The translations under genes were made by a program, and so were the position numbers. From Uranotaenia lowii (Eukaryota; Arthropoda; Insecta; Diptera; Culicidae), in assembly GCF_029784155.1 (NCBI RefSeq), contig NC_073691.1, positions 65,416,839 to 65,480,838 of the forward strand: 64,000 bases of DNA. Reading direction: 5' to 3'. Within the stretch, counting starts at the first letter, position 1. Every line of letters starts with the position of its first letter. Of this stretch, positions 32,171 to 43,153 are shown piece after piece. Under the pieces are notes generated by a model. The model had not been told where the DNA came from. It did not search any database and saw nothing but the letters and a program-made list of their open reading frames with translations.

Positions 32171-34361
32171 AAAGGTGATACGGTCGAAATTTGGTCAAGG
32201 GAAAACGCGTATAAATCATTTATTTAAAAATCAAATTAAATTTCTTTTTCAAGTTAAATTAGTATGAAATTCAGGAAAAATATTCGGTTAGGCTTCCGCT
32301 TTTCCAAATCCGAATTGTCGGGCATAACGCTTAACCCCTGCCATCAGATTTTGTCCACCTTCTTCGCCGTAGAAAGCCAGTTTGCCTTGAACTGCTGCTC
32401 GTCCTTAGCAGTTTTTTTTTGCCTTCTTTAGGTTCCGCTTGACAATAGCCCAGTATTTCTCTGTTGGGAGGGTTCTTGTCCTTGGGAACAACCTGCACGT
32501 TGTTGGCGGCGTACCACTCCACCGTAATGGCAAGATGCCAAATCCGGCCAAAACAGTACGGAACAACCGTGTTTCTTCAGGAAAGGCAGCAGACATTTAT
32601 CCATACACTCTTTCACGTAAATTTTTTGGTTGACAGTCCCGGAAACTATGAAAATGCTGCTTTTCAAGCCACAGGTACAGATGGCTTGCCAAACTAGATA
32701 TTTCTTCGCGAACTTTGACAGTTTCATTTGCTTGAACATATCTGCTACCTTTCCCTTCCTTTTGCCGTATAAAACTCCTTTCCCGGAAGCTGCTTGTAAG
32801 GCTATGATCATTTAGTATCCGGGCAGTAACAAACGATTATATTTTAAAAAGTATTCATTTGATCGAAAAACTTTCTATGGAGGAAATGAAGGTGTTAATA
32901 TGACATTTAATATAAAAATATAAAAAAAAATATTTATCAATGATTTCAAGAAATAATCTTACTTTTTCATAAAATCTCTTTTTTATCTTTGCACACTTGT
33001 GTCAGTCATGTATTGATCTAGTATATTTACCACAGTAGTAAAACCTTTGCAAAATTATGATATTTTTCACAAACTCACCTGGAAAAAGCAAATGGAATCT
33101 GGTTGGAACCTTTTCATTAGTAGGCATTCCGAAAAATTTGATCTCTTAAATCTGGTTTTAACATAAATTTCTTCGTCCATCAGAACACATCTGTCACATT
33201 GCGTAAAAACCGGTTGCACATGTTCCAATCTAAGGAACTGTTCACTATTAGATATTTACTAGGTATCTACTAGTCGGAAAACACTTTTTGACTGACGGAA
33301 ATGGATTAATTGCATTATTTAAGGCGTCTGCATTCAGTTATCCCCAATAACCATAGACTTTTTACCATATTTAAGATCAAGGGTTCCATTCCGATGCTTG
33401 ATTTGAACTTCGTGTGGATTCTAGAGTGGCTCCTTATACTTCTTAACCATTCGGTCCAAAAAAGAATCAGAAAAATCAACAGTTTATGAGTTTTCAAGTC
33501 GGAAATGAAGAGTTTTCGAGGCGCAAAATGCACAAAAGGCGCAAATTTGTGCAAAATTATTTTTACCATGTCTTCTTGCATCGTAAATATCTCAAACACA
33601 CGTTAACTTAAAAATCTGGTAAAAATAGGCAAGATAGTCCTTTTCATAACCAACACAACGCTGCTAAAGTTTTGTATATCCGAGCTCTAATAACGTAGCT
33701 ATCACCGAAATAAAGTGCCCGGATACTAAATGATCATAGCCTTAGTCGGCTTTGACGTAGGTTTCGTCGTCCATTACCACGCAGTCAGACTTCGTCAGCA
33801 TCGTCGTGTAACTCCGGGATCGCGCTTTGGCCGTCGTATTTTGTTTATCATCGCGATTTGGAGTCACTACCTTCTTGTAAGTCGACAGTCTGGCTCGTTT
33901 TTTGGCTCGATGCACGGTTGTAGACGATACACCCAGCTTATTTGCGGCATCTCGGAGAGAGAGGTTGGGTTTCGCTTGAAACTACCGGCAACTCTCTTTG
34001 TCGTCTCAGCGGCTTCCGGTTTTCGATTTCCCCCCGATCCAGACTTCCTGGCTGTCGACAAACGTTCCCCAAACACTTTTATTACATTTGTAATGGTTGG
34101 TTTGGCAACTTTTAGCGATTTTGCCAGCTTTGCGTGAGAGTAGCTCGGATCTTCGCGATGCGCGAGCAAAATTTTAATACGCTGCTCTTATTCCTTGGAC
34201 GGCATTTTGACAACTGAAGAGTGAATTCCAAAATCAAAATAGGAGCAACATTCTACACACACACACACCTTCAAAATGAGGGGTGTTCAGGTTTTTTAAA
34301 TGCAAAATTGAAAAAAAAACTTCATGTTGATATTGATCAAATTTTGACCGTATCACCCTTT
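32171..34361 (-). pseudogene. ITmD37E-type transposon, split by a 944-bp insertion
   Basis: The ends are AAAGGTGATACGGTCGAAATT and TTTTGACCGTATCACCCTTT. It is closely similar to 13586-14888. The minus-strand transposase is in two halves: the N-terminal half at 33743-34170 ('YSHAKLAKSLKVAKPTITNV') and the catalytic half at 32405-32798 ('LPFLKKHGCSVLFWPDLASC', 'GNTGLLSSGT' out of frame). The first DDETY motif straddles the insertion. There are also small internal deletions around the D-to-E stretch. It is dead, but its sharper left and right ends show it is not very old. Confidence 0.85.
32799..33742 (-). mobile_element. Tc1/mariner-like element with AGGCTATGATC ends, TA duplication
   Basis: The terminal inverted repeats AGGCTATGATCATTTAGTA continue with TCCGGGCA, about 27 bp perfect. 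They are flanked by TA at 32797-32798 and 33743-33744. Removing the insert restores 'gcttgtagtcggctttgacg' exactly as in the copy at 14270. The minus strand at 33315-33599 is open and carries 'SDSFLDRMVKKYKEPL'-like text in one frame and 'KYGKKSMVIG' in another, reminiscent of Tc1/mariner FSDE and GKKSVMVWG motifs. I infer a degenerate transposase. A truncated relative is at 9714-10060. Confidence 0.75.
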
Positions 34362-35265
34362 CTGTAGAAAAACGTTCAACATAAATTGTCCCAAAGTGTT
34401 TAGAAATAGATTTTAAATTCCAGCTTTCATTCTTAATTCTCTTCAATAATCAATGTTTCCTATTTTTCAATCCAATTAAATTTTAACTAAATGGATAGGA
34501 AACAACAAACAATGACAATTGATTAACCTTTGCTAAGTTTCCTTCCGTAGATTAGCTTTGCGAACCGGGCGATGCTTTGCTAGTCAAGGCAAACAAAACT
34601 CCGATGAATCGTGAGAAATATTTTGTCATCAATGTCAACAAACACCAGAAGCATGCTTCTGTTTGGTCAAAATCGTGATGAGGTTAAGCGTGATAGGCTT
34701 CAAGTACTTATTGTGTGACCATGTCAGAAATCAATGTCTTGATTTATGTGTTTTTATGAGGATTTTTGTGGAAAAATGCAAACACATTGATTATACAAAA
34801 CTAGTTTTATTTTCAACATGAATACTCATTAGATTTGAATTCTCAATAGGTTAAGGTATGGAGAATCTTCGCAAAAGAATTTTTTTTGAATGTTCAAAAT
34901 TAAGTTGTTGTTAAACATTCAAGTCGACATCGTTGTTGTTAATTTGAGCTTTTAGAGTAATCATAAATCGATGTTGGATTAGATATTTTCCAACCTATCA
35001 AATCGAGTTTATATCGAACTGAAGGTTGGATAACAACGCAAGAATAGATTCAAAGCTGTCGAGTAAAGGGAAAACCGGTTCACATGACAGAACTTTGAAA
35101 CTGAACATTTTCTCAGTTTATCGTTACGCCGATGATTCAGCCATAAGATCAATTCCAACCAGGCAAGTGAAGTTATCGAAGAGCTAAAGTTTATTGAGTC
35201 GTTGCTTCGAATCATTTCCGATCTTAGAGCATTATTTAATTTTCAAAATTTCAATTTCAACTCAC
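34362..35265. other. Intron 1, proximal part, nothing recognised
   Basis: This lies between the ITmD37E copy and the exon 1 donor (minus strand). No element ends are visible. Intron-proximal regulatory sequence could lie here, but nothing in the sequence shows it. Confidence 0.4.
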
Positions 35266-35409
35266 CTTATCGCCCTCCAGCGGGATCTTCATCAGTTCGA
35301 TATCGGTCTTTGGTTCCTGTGCAGGTGCGGGATCCGGATTTGGTTCCGGAACCGGAATTGCGAGCGCCATCGCCCCCAGCAAGCTGCATATCACTAGTAG
35401 TTGCTTCAT
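35266..35409 (-). CDS. Exon 1 of a secreted-protein gene: start codon and signal peptide
   Basis: The ATG at 35409 (minus) opens 48 codons ending in a consensus donor AAG|GTGAGT (35261-35266), phase 0. Residues 1-17 (MKQLLVICSLLGAMALA) form a classical signal peptide: a lysine after Met, a hydrophobic core, and an AxA-type cleavage site before IPVPEP. The mature start is Pro/Glu-rich (IPVPEPNPDPAPAQEP), then TDIELMKIPLEGDK. The 5' leader is 'cttactcaca' directly before the ATG. There is no upstream in-frame ATG nearby. The base composition is clearly richer in GC than the flanks. The phase-compatible exon at 8281-8385 is the best continuation seen. Product: a small extracellular protein, function unknown. 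The proline-rich start resembles many cuticle or secreted insect proteins but does not identify it. Confidence 0.8.
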
Positions 35410-35444
35410 TGTGAGTAAGTGTGTGCTTAGTGTGTATGTAAGTT

Positions 35445-35500
35445 TAAATAACTATTGAACTAGAATAACTTAGGGATGACACGATGAGTATATAAATAGG
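35445..35500 (-). promoter_or_regulatory. Candidate core promoter of the exon 1 gene
   Basis: On the minus strand 'cctatttatatactc' (35486-35500) offers a TATTTATA box 80-90 nt upstream of the ATG. About 30-40 nt downstream are 'taagttattc' and 'ttcaatag', possible initiators. The plus strand reads TATATAAATAGG at the same place, a better TATA consensus, so the direction is ambiguous. The minus direction is preferred only because the signal-peptide exon lies there. Confidence 0.4.
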
Positions 35501-35529
35501 TTACGGGGACAGTCGGGAGTTAACAATCT

Positions 35530-37705
35530 GCAAATAGATAAATGGGAAAATTGTAAATTTTTGATTCCAAATTGATTTGTTGAAAACCCCCAAGCAAATT
35601 GTCCGTCCTTCTGGAGAAATCTTCTATATTGATCTACTGGGTTGCACTGGTTGTTGTTGTTGAGTTTGTTATATAATTTTTAACCACCTAAAAATATTCC
35701 TATGAACTCATCTGCTTTGCCCGTTCAGTTGAATCCGCGGCAATCCAAAAGCGCTAACTGAGTGAGTGTGTTGAATCGTAGGCGCAGATCTGGTTTTGAT
35801 CACGTTTTATTGGGTGAAGGTCGTTGCGCTGTCGACGTAATTCTTCGCTGTTTTGGAGAAATGGTGTAATACGCGATGACTGTTGGATGTGCAGATATTC
35901 CGAGGAATTCGTTGGCCTTCCACCATCGATACCGTCAGATGATGCTAATAGGGTGGTTTTGGAATTTCTGCGAAAATTATAAAACGGGGTGGCATTGGCT
36001 CCTCTATATGTTTTGCTGTTGTTGTTGTTGATTCGTCATAGTTTTAGGTTCAACGTACGATTTTTTGCAAAAGGTGTTGAGTGGCAGACCTTGGTAGCAA
36101 TTCGGAAATTGGTGCAAATTTTTCTATTTTTTTTATCTAAATACGTTCCATTGAATGTATATTTCTGAAGCAGTAGTGACATTGAAATATCGGGATTTAA
36201 ATTCCATGGGAAAAAAGCGTGGAAACTCGGGAATAACGTGATGTGTTACGTTTGTGTAATATGTATGTACTTCTAACACTGAAATTTATCAAAAACTAAC
36301 GAGAAAATTGGTATGATAATCAAATTAACAATACCTTGAGGAACGTAGCTAATTCGGTTTCGAAAACAGTTTTTTACTATTGAACTCAATAATTGACTTT
36401 TGAGAAACTGGAAATTCATAAGGCCGTGCAGTAAAAAATGCAGGAAACAAAAAATTGAAATTGGGTGGCTTCCGGGTTATTCCGTTCATTAATGAAGAAT
36501 GCACAAGAGGTTGAACAAAATTTGAAGTTTTTGTGAGATTCTGTAGGTGTTATACGCTTTGCGCTCTTACTGGTAATTGCATTCTTCATCAGACAAAAAG
36601 AGTAAAAAATTACAGATCAAAATCAGCTGCATTTAAAGTTAGAAACAAAAAATTCAATTTCAAAAGCAAAAATTCTTTCAAAGAAAATAATTTAAGATTT
36701 GGATTATGATTTCGAACTTTAAGTTCGGATAAAAATATACATTTTCGAGTTCATATTGAAAATTCAAACGCCGAATCCAGAGGCCAGAACTTAGGATCTA
36801 GATGCGCTTTAAAATATCAGCATTATAGACGAGAATCGATATAAAATGTCTAATAAGAATAAGATTCAACGAAATCCGTAGATTGAGGTAAGGCAAGTAT
36901 CAGAAACAAAAGTCTAAAATCGAATTCTAAAAAAAATCAAAATCAATTCCCTAAACTCTTTGTTCATGCATGATTATAATTCAAATTTCAGAAGCCAGCG
37001 CTCAAAAGTCCGGGGGCAGGAAAAAACAAAACTGGTTTTCATTCAGAAATTCAATCTATAATTTTGAAAGTATCATGATCCCCATTTTTACTCGGTGTAA
37101 TGTGTTCTTTGCATTACAATCTGCTAATACTTAATTTTCTTTAGAAATACAGGTATAAACAAATAATCACCGTAATCTGAATAAATTTCAGGTATTCTCG
37201 CACTTTTACGTTCAATAAAAAAAAAGTTTTCTTTTTGGTAAAAAAACTCCTGATGAACATTATAATTTGTGTATTTTTAAACTGAGAAAATCTTTAATAA
37301 CCTTAATGAAAACCGGAAAAAACCGGAAATTTGAAAATGGACACTTTCTGGCCACCGTGACAAGAATAAATAAAAGTAAGACTCGACCATTGCTATATAA
37401 AAACCGCGTTATGTTAGTTAAAAAAATTGGATGAAAATTTGTTCATGTTTGAAATTTTTGAAAACGACATAGGAATGATCTTCAAGTGTAGAAGTTTTCC
37501 AACAAAGTTGAATAATTTAAAATACCTGAATACCAATATTTTTAAGTGTGTTTTGCGGTTAGGTCACTCGTTTGTTTGACTCCATTTTCCACAAATAATT
37601 AGAACACAGGCCCTCTGTAAAAGATTCAGTTAAACTTTGGCATTAGCAGTATCCTGCATTGTCTACCACAAACGAGGAACTAAACTAACTAAAGGATCTA
37701 GAACT
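35530..37705. other. Sequence upstream of exon 1, no gene recognised
   Basis: The first 500 bp are less AT-rich, with (TTG)n runs near 35650 and 36010, and could include proximal regulation. 36200-37700 is AT-rich. No element termini or exon found. Confidence 0.4.
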
Positions 37706-37713
37706 AACTTTAA

Positions 37714-38240
37714 CCCTTTAGTGCATGACTTTTTTAAAATGAGAATTGCAGTTATTGATTCAGTGAAATAATAACATTTTAATTCGAATAACAAAACTTA
37801 ACAGGTTTGAAGTCGTTATTTTGAGTATTATAAAAGTTATGGCCCCCAAAAGTTGAAAAATAATTTTTGAAATTCTTAGTTAATTTCAATACGGTTTTGC
37901 TAATTTCTCCAAAACCTTGTTGATTGGGTGCAGGAAGGTGTTTGTGATTGATTGAGATTAAAAAAAATGTTAAAATTTGCATATCTGAAGAGATAACAGC
38001 GATTTTCGAAAAACTACTTTTTTTCAAAAAAATAAATAAATATGATTTCCGCAATTTTTTTGCATACTTTGTTCAATATCTTACACAAAAGATAAAATAT
38101 TGTAAAAAAATACCATGGGCTAATTTCTTTTAATCTCTAGAATATTTTTTGTGAATACATTACTCAGAAATATCCACGCGTTTTCGGGATATTTTGATTT
38201 TGACTAGTGTTGTTTTAAAACAACACTTTGTATTAAAGGG
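37714..38240. mobile_element. piggyBac-like MITE, TTAA duplication
   Basis: CCCTTTAGTGCATGA at the left and TATTAAAGGG at the right form a short inverted repeat (CCCTTTA). It is flanked by TTAA at 37710-37713 and 38241-38244. The element is 527 bp and non-coding. Near the right end is an inner palindrome 'gttgttttaaaacaac'. A fragment of the same family is at 9640-9713. Confidence 0.75.
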
Positions 38241-38850
38241 TTAAAGAGCATATTTCTTCATTAAGCTCAAATGCTCCGACAAAAGGAATCAATGAAAGCC
38301 ACAAAAAGTAAATCACGTGTTTAATACACCTATCAGACAAATGATTCCGTTTCAAGTGAAAGCTGATACATTAAGCTTAAGATAAGTGAAATTTCATTTT
38401 AACTCATCAATTTTTGAAATTGTCAAATTTAGAATAAAAAATTCTTAGAAATATGTATGTATGATTTATGATGCAATTTTCCATCCTATTTAGCGTGGCA
38501 TCACAATTTGATCCGATTTTTTTATAAGCTCTGAACTGCCTATGGGTGGACTATTTCAAGGTAGCAAAGATACAGGTAGAGTAACCAGTATGGTTCATCA
38601 GGGAAAGGATAGTTCGTCTCCAATGAAAGTACAACTAATTGCATGCAAATACATAGGAAAACCTGCCATTGTGATATGGAATGTTCCATAGGATGTATAT
38701 ATATAGTCGAACCCGCCATCTCTAACGACATGTTGAAGGTAACTGCTCAGTAGTGCACTTTAACTTCAACATCGTTCGAATATGGTGTCCAGATGGCTCT
38801 CCCGCATCCTTAAGATAATGTTGCTCAGCCAAAAGCAGCCGTCCGCTTAA
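38241..38850. other. Spacer, nothing recognised
   Basis: AT-rich. From about 38740 the text grades into the non-LTR pseudogene ('agccaaaagcagccgtccgc') without a clear boundary. Confidence 0.35.
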
Positions 38851-38855
38851 GATAG

Positions 38856-40256
38856 ACGGAGCTGGAAAGGGCAGTTAAACGTGCTTGTAGACGAGACAAA
38901 CTTTGGACAATCTGGACAACTCTGGACAATCACCGAAGAGGGAAAAAGAGCCGCCACCATTGAAGACATCCGGCGCAAGACGCAAGGACTAATGCTGCAG
39001 AAAGACCAAGCAGCTCAGCTGTTGACAGATCGAACCGATTTTGCAAAGCTGAGCATTTCGAACAACTCCTCCGAGTCACGAATAGCGATGGCCAAAAGAA
39101 CCCGCAACTCGAAGCGCCAACTTAATGTTGAAAGCCGACCCTGTCTTTTCAGCACAAATGTTGCACCGCCTTTTCGCTGACATTCGGGATACTTCAAAAT
39201 TTCTTGACGACTTGATCTGTACAACCCTCAAAGTACTCTGCGAAGTTATCTTAAACCTATGTGGTTTATCTATAGGTGGGGACAAGACTACCCTTGCACG
39301 AGTGTGAGAATCAGTTTTTTCAATGTTTTGATTGCTACGTCACAAACGTTCATGAGCGTCTCGACGTTGAAGTCGCCATTCATCGACGACATGCAACGTA
39401 TCATGTTGTATAAAAATCACAATTTTTATACACTTTTATTTACGCTTTTCCTTCCTGACGCCAAGTACGACGACGCTAAAAGTTCTAAATAATAAACAAT
39501 TTTATTTGCGTCCCAAACATCCCTGCTAATAAGTTTCTATGGCTACATTTGGACGCCTAATACTTGACTCCGTGATGGCATCGCGTTACGTCACAATCGT
39601 TCATAAACAACTGTATGGATACAACGAACTAATACTAAAGTTTTTGGTTGTCTCCACCTATAGATAAACCACATAGATCTTAAACACCATCCAGGAGAAA
39701 ATTGACGCTACATTCCGATGGCAACAAGCTAAATTTGGATCCGGACGATTATGTCTGGACCACATCACAACGCTACGAATGGTACTGAAACAAATCAACG
39801 AATTCCAGGACTCTCCTTTGCTGGTGTTCGTTGATTTCGAAAAAGCATTCGACCGACTGAACCACGAAAACATTTGGGCTGCTCTTAGACGACGAAGAGT
39901 CCCAGAGAAACTAGTCCATTTCTTCGAAGCACAGTTCAAGGCATTTTCGTGGAAGGTCTTGCACAACGGTGTCATGTCCGATCCAATCCCGGTTACTGCT
40001 GTCTCACTAACACTTACTCACTCACAGGATTTGTCTTATCATCGCTACTCTTTCTCATCGTAATGGGCTTGACTGGATCGGATGACTGTAGACCAAACCG
40101 AGGATTGCCGTAAAATCTTTCGTCACTGGAACAACTGAACAACCTTAAACTGACTGGCGATAATGTATTGCTCGTTAAAATACAACAAGACATGCAGAGC
40201 AAACTCGTCGACCTCAAACAAAGTCAAGGGCAGGCTGCCCTAGGCGTCGAATAATC
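38856..40256 (+). pseudogene. Non-LTR retrotransposon reverse transcriptase, broken
   Basis: Pieces in shifting frames follow the order of an RTE-like insect non-LTR polyprotein: LERAVKRACRRDKLW (38856), 'EEGKRAATIEDIRR' and 'QLLTDRTD' (38935-39045), MLKADPVFSAQMLHRLFADI then 'LKVLCEVILN' (39125-39256), then after an insertion 'IQEKIDATFRWQQAKFGSGR' and LVFVDFEKAFDRLNHENIW (39686-39880), the latter being RT motif A with the catalytic Asp. It continues VLHNGVMSDPIPVTA (39958-40002). The expected xxDD box near 40155 reads LKLTGD, so one catalytic Asp is lost. There are several frameshifts and an internal deletion before MLKADP. No 5' endonuclease and no tail were found. Clade call is by resemblance only. 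Confidence 0.75.
39257..39676. mobile_element. 420-bp MITE with 9-bp duplication, inside the RT pseudogene
   Basis: The terminal inverted repeat CTATGTGGTTTATCTATAGG extends about 25 bp. It is flanked by ATCTTAAAC at 39248-39256 and 39677-39685, a perfect 9-bp duplication. Removing it restores the RT reading frame (VILN | TIQEKIDATF). Inner arms also pair ('gctacgtcacaaacgttcat' with the inverted stretch near 39575-39605). Nine-base duplications suggest a Mutator-like or Merlin-like element; the ends do not settle it. Confidence 0.85.
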
Positions 40257-40279
40257 GGCACCGGACCCTTGGGTAGGTA

Positions 40280-40690
40280 CACCCACAAATCAGACTCCAC
40301 CTCAATAATGAACTTTCTTGGAGGTTGAATTATCGGTATAGGACTCTGTACTGGACCGTCCCGGCGCAACCGCTTAGCATATGTATGTATGTCTGAATGA
40401 AATCAAATGAATTTCATATCCTATCACAAGGCAAAGCAGGATGTAAATAACCAGTCAGCAAGCATATTGTCTAATAATATAGAGAGCGCTGTGTGTGTAT
40501 GTAAACCGGCATTAGATAAAAAAACCTTTTTTGTGTTCAACCGACGGCAAAAAACCGGCCGGTAATAGAAAACAGCTTCAAGTATCCCATTCCTACCTAT
40601 TTTCACCCCTTTCCCATCAAATACAAAGGAGGTAAAAAACACCTGCCAAACGGCAGACGGCAAATGCGACCAATGCAGTGCGATTTTTGG
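40280..40690 (+). repeat. Dispersed repeat R copy
   Basis: 'caataatgaactttcttgga', 'tatcggtataggactctgta', 'gcatatgtatgtatgtctg', 'gtatgtaaaccggcattag' and 'aaaccggccggtaatagaaa' are shared with 28930-29206 and 30028-30235. This copy is uninterrupted, which shows that the element at 29207 is an insertion. It has no tRNA-like head attached. Confidence 0.65.
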
Positions 40691-40872
40691 TAATCGGTGG
40701 TTGCAGAACAGAGGTGCCAGGCAAGGATCCGATATTCGCTCATTTCCTCTAAACACCATGCGAGCCAACTCATCACAGGAACAAACATTTTATTTTTCCT
40801 TCCTGCTGCAATCAAGTTTGCCACTTTTCAGCCAAAGGGGAATGCGTATGTTGCATCTATCTTCCTGTATAA

Positions 40873-41352
40873 AGCGGGCCACAGACTACACAACATTTGT
40901 ACAAATGCGATGAAATTCGATGAAATTTTGTCGCTGTGAGCACGATTTGCATAGTGTATGGCACTGCTTGAATGAGCGCCCAAACGGTTGGAGTAAAATC
41001 GGTCGGGATCGAAATATTTTAGCGGGCCATAGACTACACAAATTGGCCTGTACAAATTCGATGATTCCGCGTCGATTGTTTGATCTATGCTCGCCCACAC
41101 ACTATACAAACATATTTCACGCGATCACAAATGATTGCTGGCGAAAGCAGCAACAGCAACAAAAAAAAAACATTCTCCACCCCGGCTGGGAGAATGTTTT
41201 GTACAAAATATTTCGATCCCGACCGATTTTACTCCAATCGTTTGGGCGCTCATCCAAGCAGTGCCATACACTATGTAAATCGTGCTCACAGCGACAAAAT
41301 TTCATCGAATTTCATCGCATTTGTACAAATGTTGTGTAGTCTGTGGCCCGCT
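40873..41352. mobile_element. Harbinger-like MITE A, copy 1 (TAA duplication)
   Basis: Long arms AGCGGGCCACAGACTACACA... and the inverse at 41190-41352 pair over about 160 bp. TAA flanks at 40870-40872 and 41353-41355. Internally, at 41024, a second terminus-like sequence AGCGGGCCATAGACTACACA begins, matching the right end of the copy at 47635-48014. The element is therefore itself composite. TAA duplications fit PIF/Harbinger (TWA). Several long frames across it (e.g. 40920-41339) are products of the inverted repeat. Confidence 0.75.
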
Positions 41353-41355
41353 TAA

Positions 41356-43153
41356 GGGCAGAAACACAGTGCACGCGAGCGAGCGAGCGAGCGATTTTTG
41401 AATGAACCTGAAATGAATTTCGCGCGAACATTTTTCAGGATCGTTCACAGTGCACGCGACGAACGGGATGCGATTTACACTGAGAAAAAACTTTATGAAT
41501 AGGAAAGAAAATAATATTTATGTAAATCAATTTATAGGGAATTGAAAAAATAATTTTTAATAGGTTATTTTTGTTTAAATCATTATGAAATAATTCGTAT
41601 GTGACATTCAATTAAAATTTTTAACAGCGTCTTAAAACCATTCAATTATTTTTATTGCCGAATCCACAAACCGGAGTTTTCATCGCTATCAGCGCCGGCG
41701 ACTTTCACTGACGTCAAATCATGTTGACCCGACAAATCCACGTCACGTGACTCGCAGAATAAGCACCAAAGATTTTATTTCAAAAGCACTTTAATGTAAG
41801 ATAAATTTGTTCTAGAGTCATATTCATTATTTAATCCTTGCTCATGTTACAGATTGAACAAGTAAAATTTACCTTTTTCTGGATATAAATGTTCTGTGCT
41901 CAGCAGTTGAGTGTTTTCTTTGGATACAGATGTTAGGATGCTATAAATTTTTCTAAGAGTTTTCATTGTGAGTCCAAGCAATTGATTTTGATCTGGTAGC
42001 TGCGTTTCTTTTCCAGTCAACATATTTTGAACTGTATAATCATGATTATAGTATTTAAGATGAATAGAAATGATAAATAACCATTTTTGCAGCTTATACT
42101 TTACATATTGTTTAGCTAATCTACTCTTGTTTTAAATATTTAAAATAATATCCATATATCAATTTCTCTGGGAGAAGTTATTTTATTTGTTCATAAATTT
42201 TTTTTTTTTTTTTGTTTCGATTATAGTCGTTTTACCATGTTTATGGCATTCGCGACTTTATCAACGTTACAGTTGGCGGATCGTTATTGAAAAACTATCC
42301 GGTACAACTGTGTTCGATGTTTACTCTTGGGCTCGAACTCGCGGACATCGGCTCAGGAGACAACAGACTTGCCAACTGAGCTATATCACAAGCCCTTTTG
42401 TTCATAAAGAAAAGGAGTATTTGTTTGTCGAAGAAAATTATTTTTTATAAACCATCTTATTTATTTTGGCATCAAAACTTCACGTTCTTAAATTAGTCAA
42501 GCGATTAAAAATGGAATGAAAAAATTTTGGATCGTGCGAGACCTGGTGACCACGCAATTTGTCACCGGAATCTCCAAAGGTTTCCAATAATTAGAGAAAA
42601 AAAACGCGCGCCGGTATATGGAATATGCATCTTATGCAGCTTGGCGAAAAAAAATAAATTCACAATGTTTAAATTTTCCCCCGAAGTAATGTGTTTTTTA
42701 CAGCACAAAGAGCACAAATTCACCGTGCCGCAAAATAATACGAATTTCTCTTCAGAATTTCCTGGTCACCATTTCGTCCATATACTGGACAAACGACAGG
42801 TATATGCTGGAAAAACTTTGTCATAATTGAAATTGACCTCTGCTTCGAATTTATTTAAAAAGTTATTCGAGGAAAATCGTTTTTTTTATTATTTAAAAAT
42901 AACGCGATACATTTTCAAATAAAACTGTCGAGAAATAATCTCAGTGCAGGTTCATATGAAGTTTGGGTGAACCAAAACAAAGTATTCACGCGACTGCTGC
43001 GACGGATAATTTTCCGAATGGTATTTCGCGCGATAGTACGAATCGCGTCGCTTGCACTGTGAACGGTCTCACAGTTTTCAACGTGTTCAAATGAGGTGCG
43101 ATTCTTCGCGCGAATCGCTCGCTCGCTCGCTCGCGTGCACTGTGTTTCTGCCC
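41356..43153. mobile_element. Harbinger-like element B (GGGCAGAAACACAGTG ends, TAA duplication)
   Basis: The ends are GGGCAGAAACACAGTGCACG followed by (CGAG)n, perfectly inverted at 43115-43153. They are flanked by TAA at 41353-41355 and 43154-43156. Subterminal arms also match ('cacagtgcacgcgac' near 41448, 'gcttgcactgtgaacggtc' near 43050). The 1.8-kb interior has no transposase. It contains a SINE (42225-42395) and an AT-rich filler. The GC-rich tetranucleotide run makes the ends stand out from the local composition. Confidence 0.8.
42225..42395 (-). mobile_element. SINE family 2 copy (tRNA-like) inside element B
   Basis: On the minus strand GGGCTTGTGA is followed by a perfect A-box TAGCTCAGTTGG (42372-42383) and B-box GAGTTCGAGCC (42330-42340), then a body running 'aagagtaaacatcgaacac', 'ggatagtttttcaataacga', to about 42225. 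Acceptor ends do not pair, so it is a SINE head rather than a tRNA gene. A second, decayed copy is at 57765-57925. Confidence 0.7.

Noticed and set aside
35485..35500. Perfect TATATAAATAGG on the plus strand as promoter of a rightward gene
   Set aside because: No plus-strand start codon or exon follows within 2 kb; the near-symmetric TATTTATA on the minus strand fits the signal-peptide exon better. Direction is left uncertain.
40920..41339. 139-codon frame and its antisense partners
   Set aside because: The two ends are the same inverted arm of MITE A read on opposite strands.
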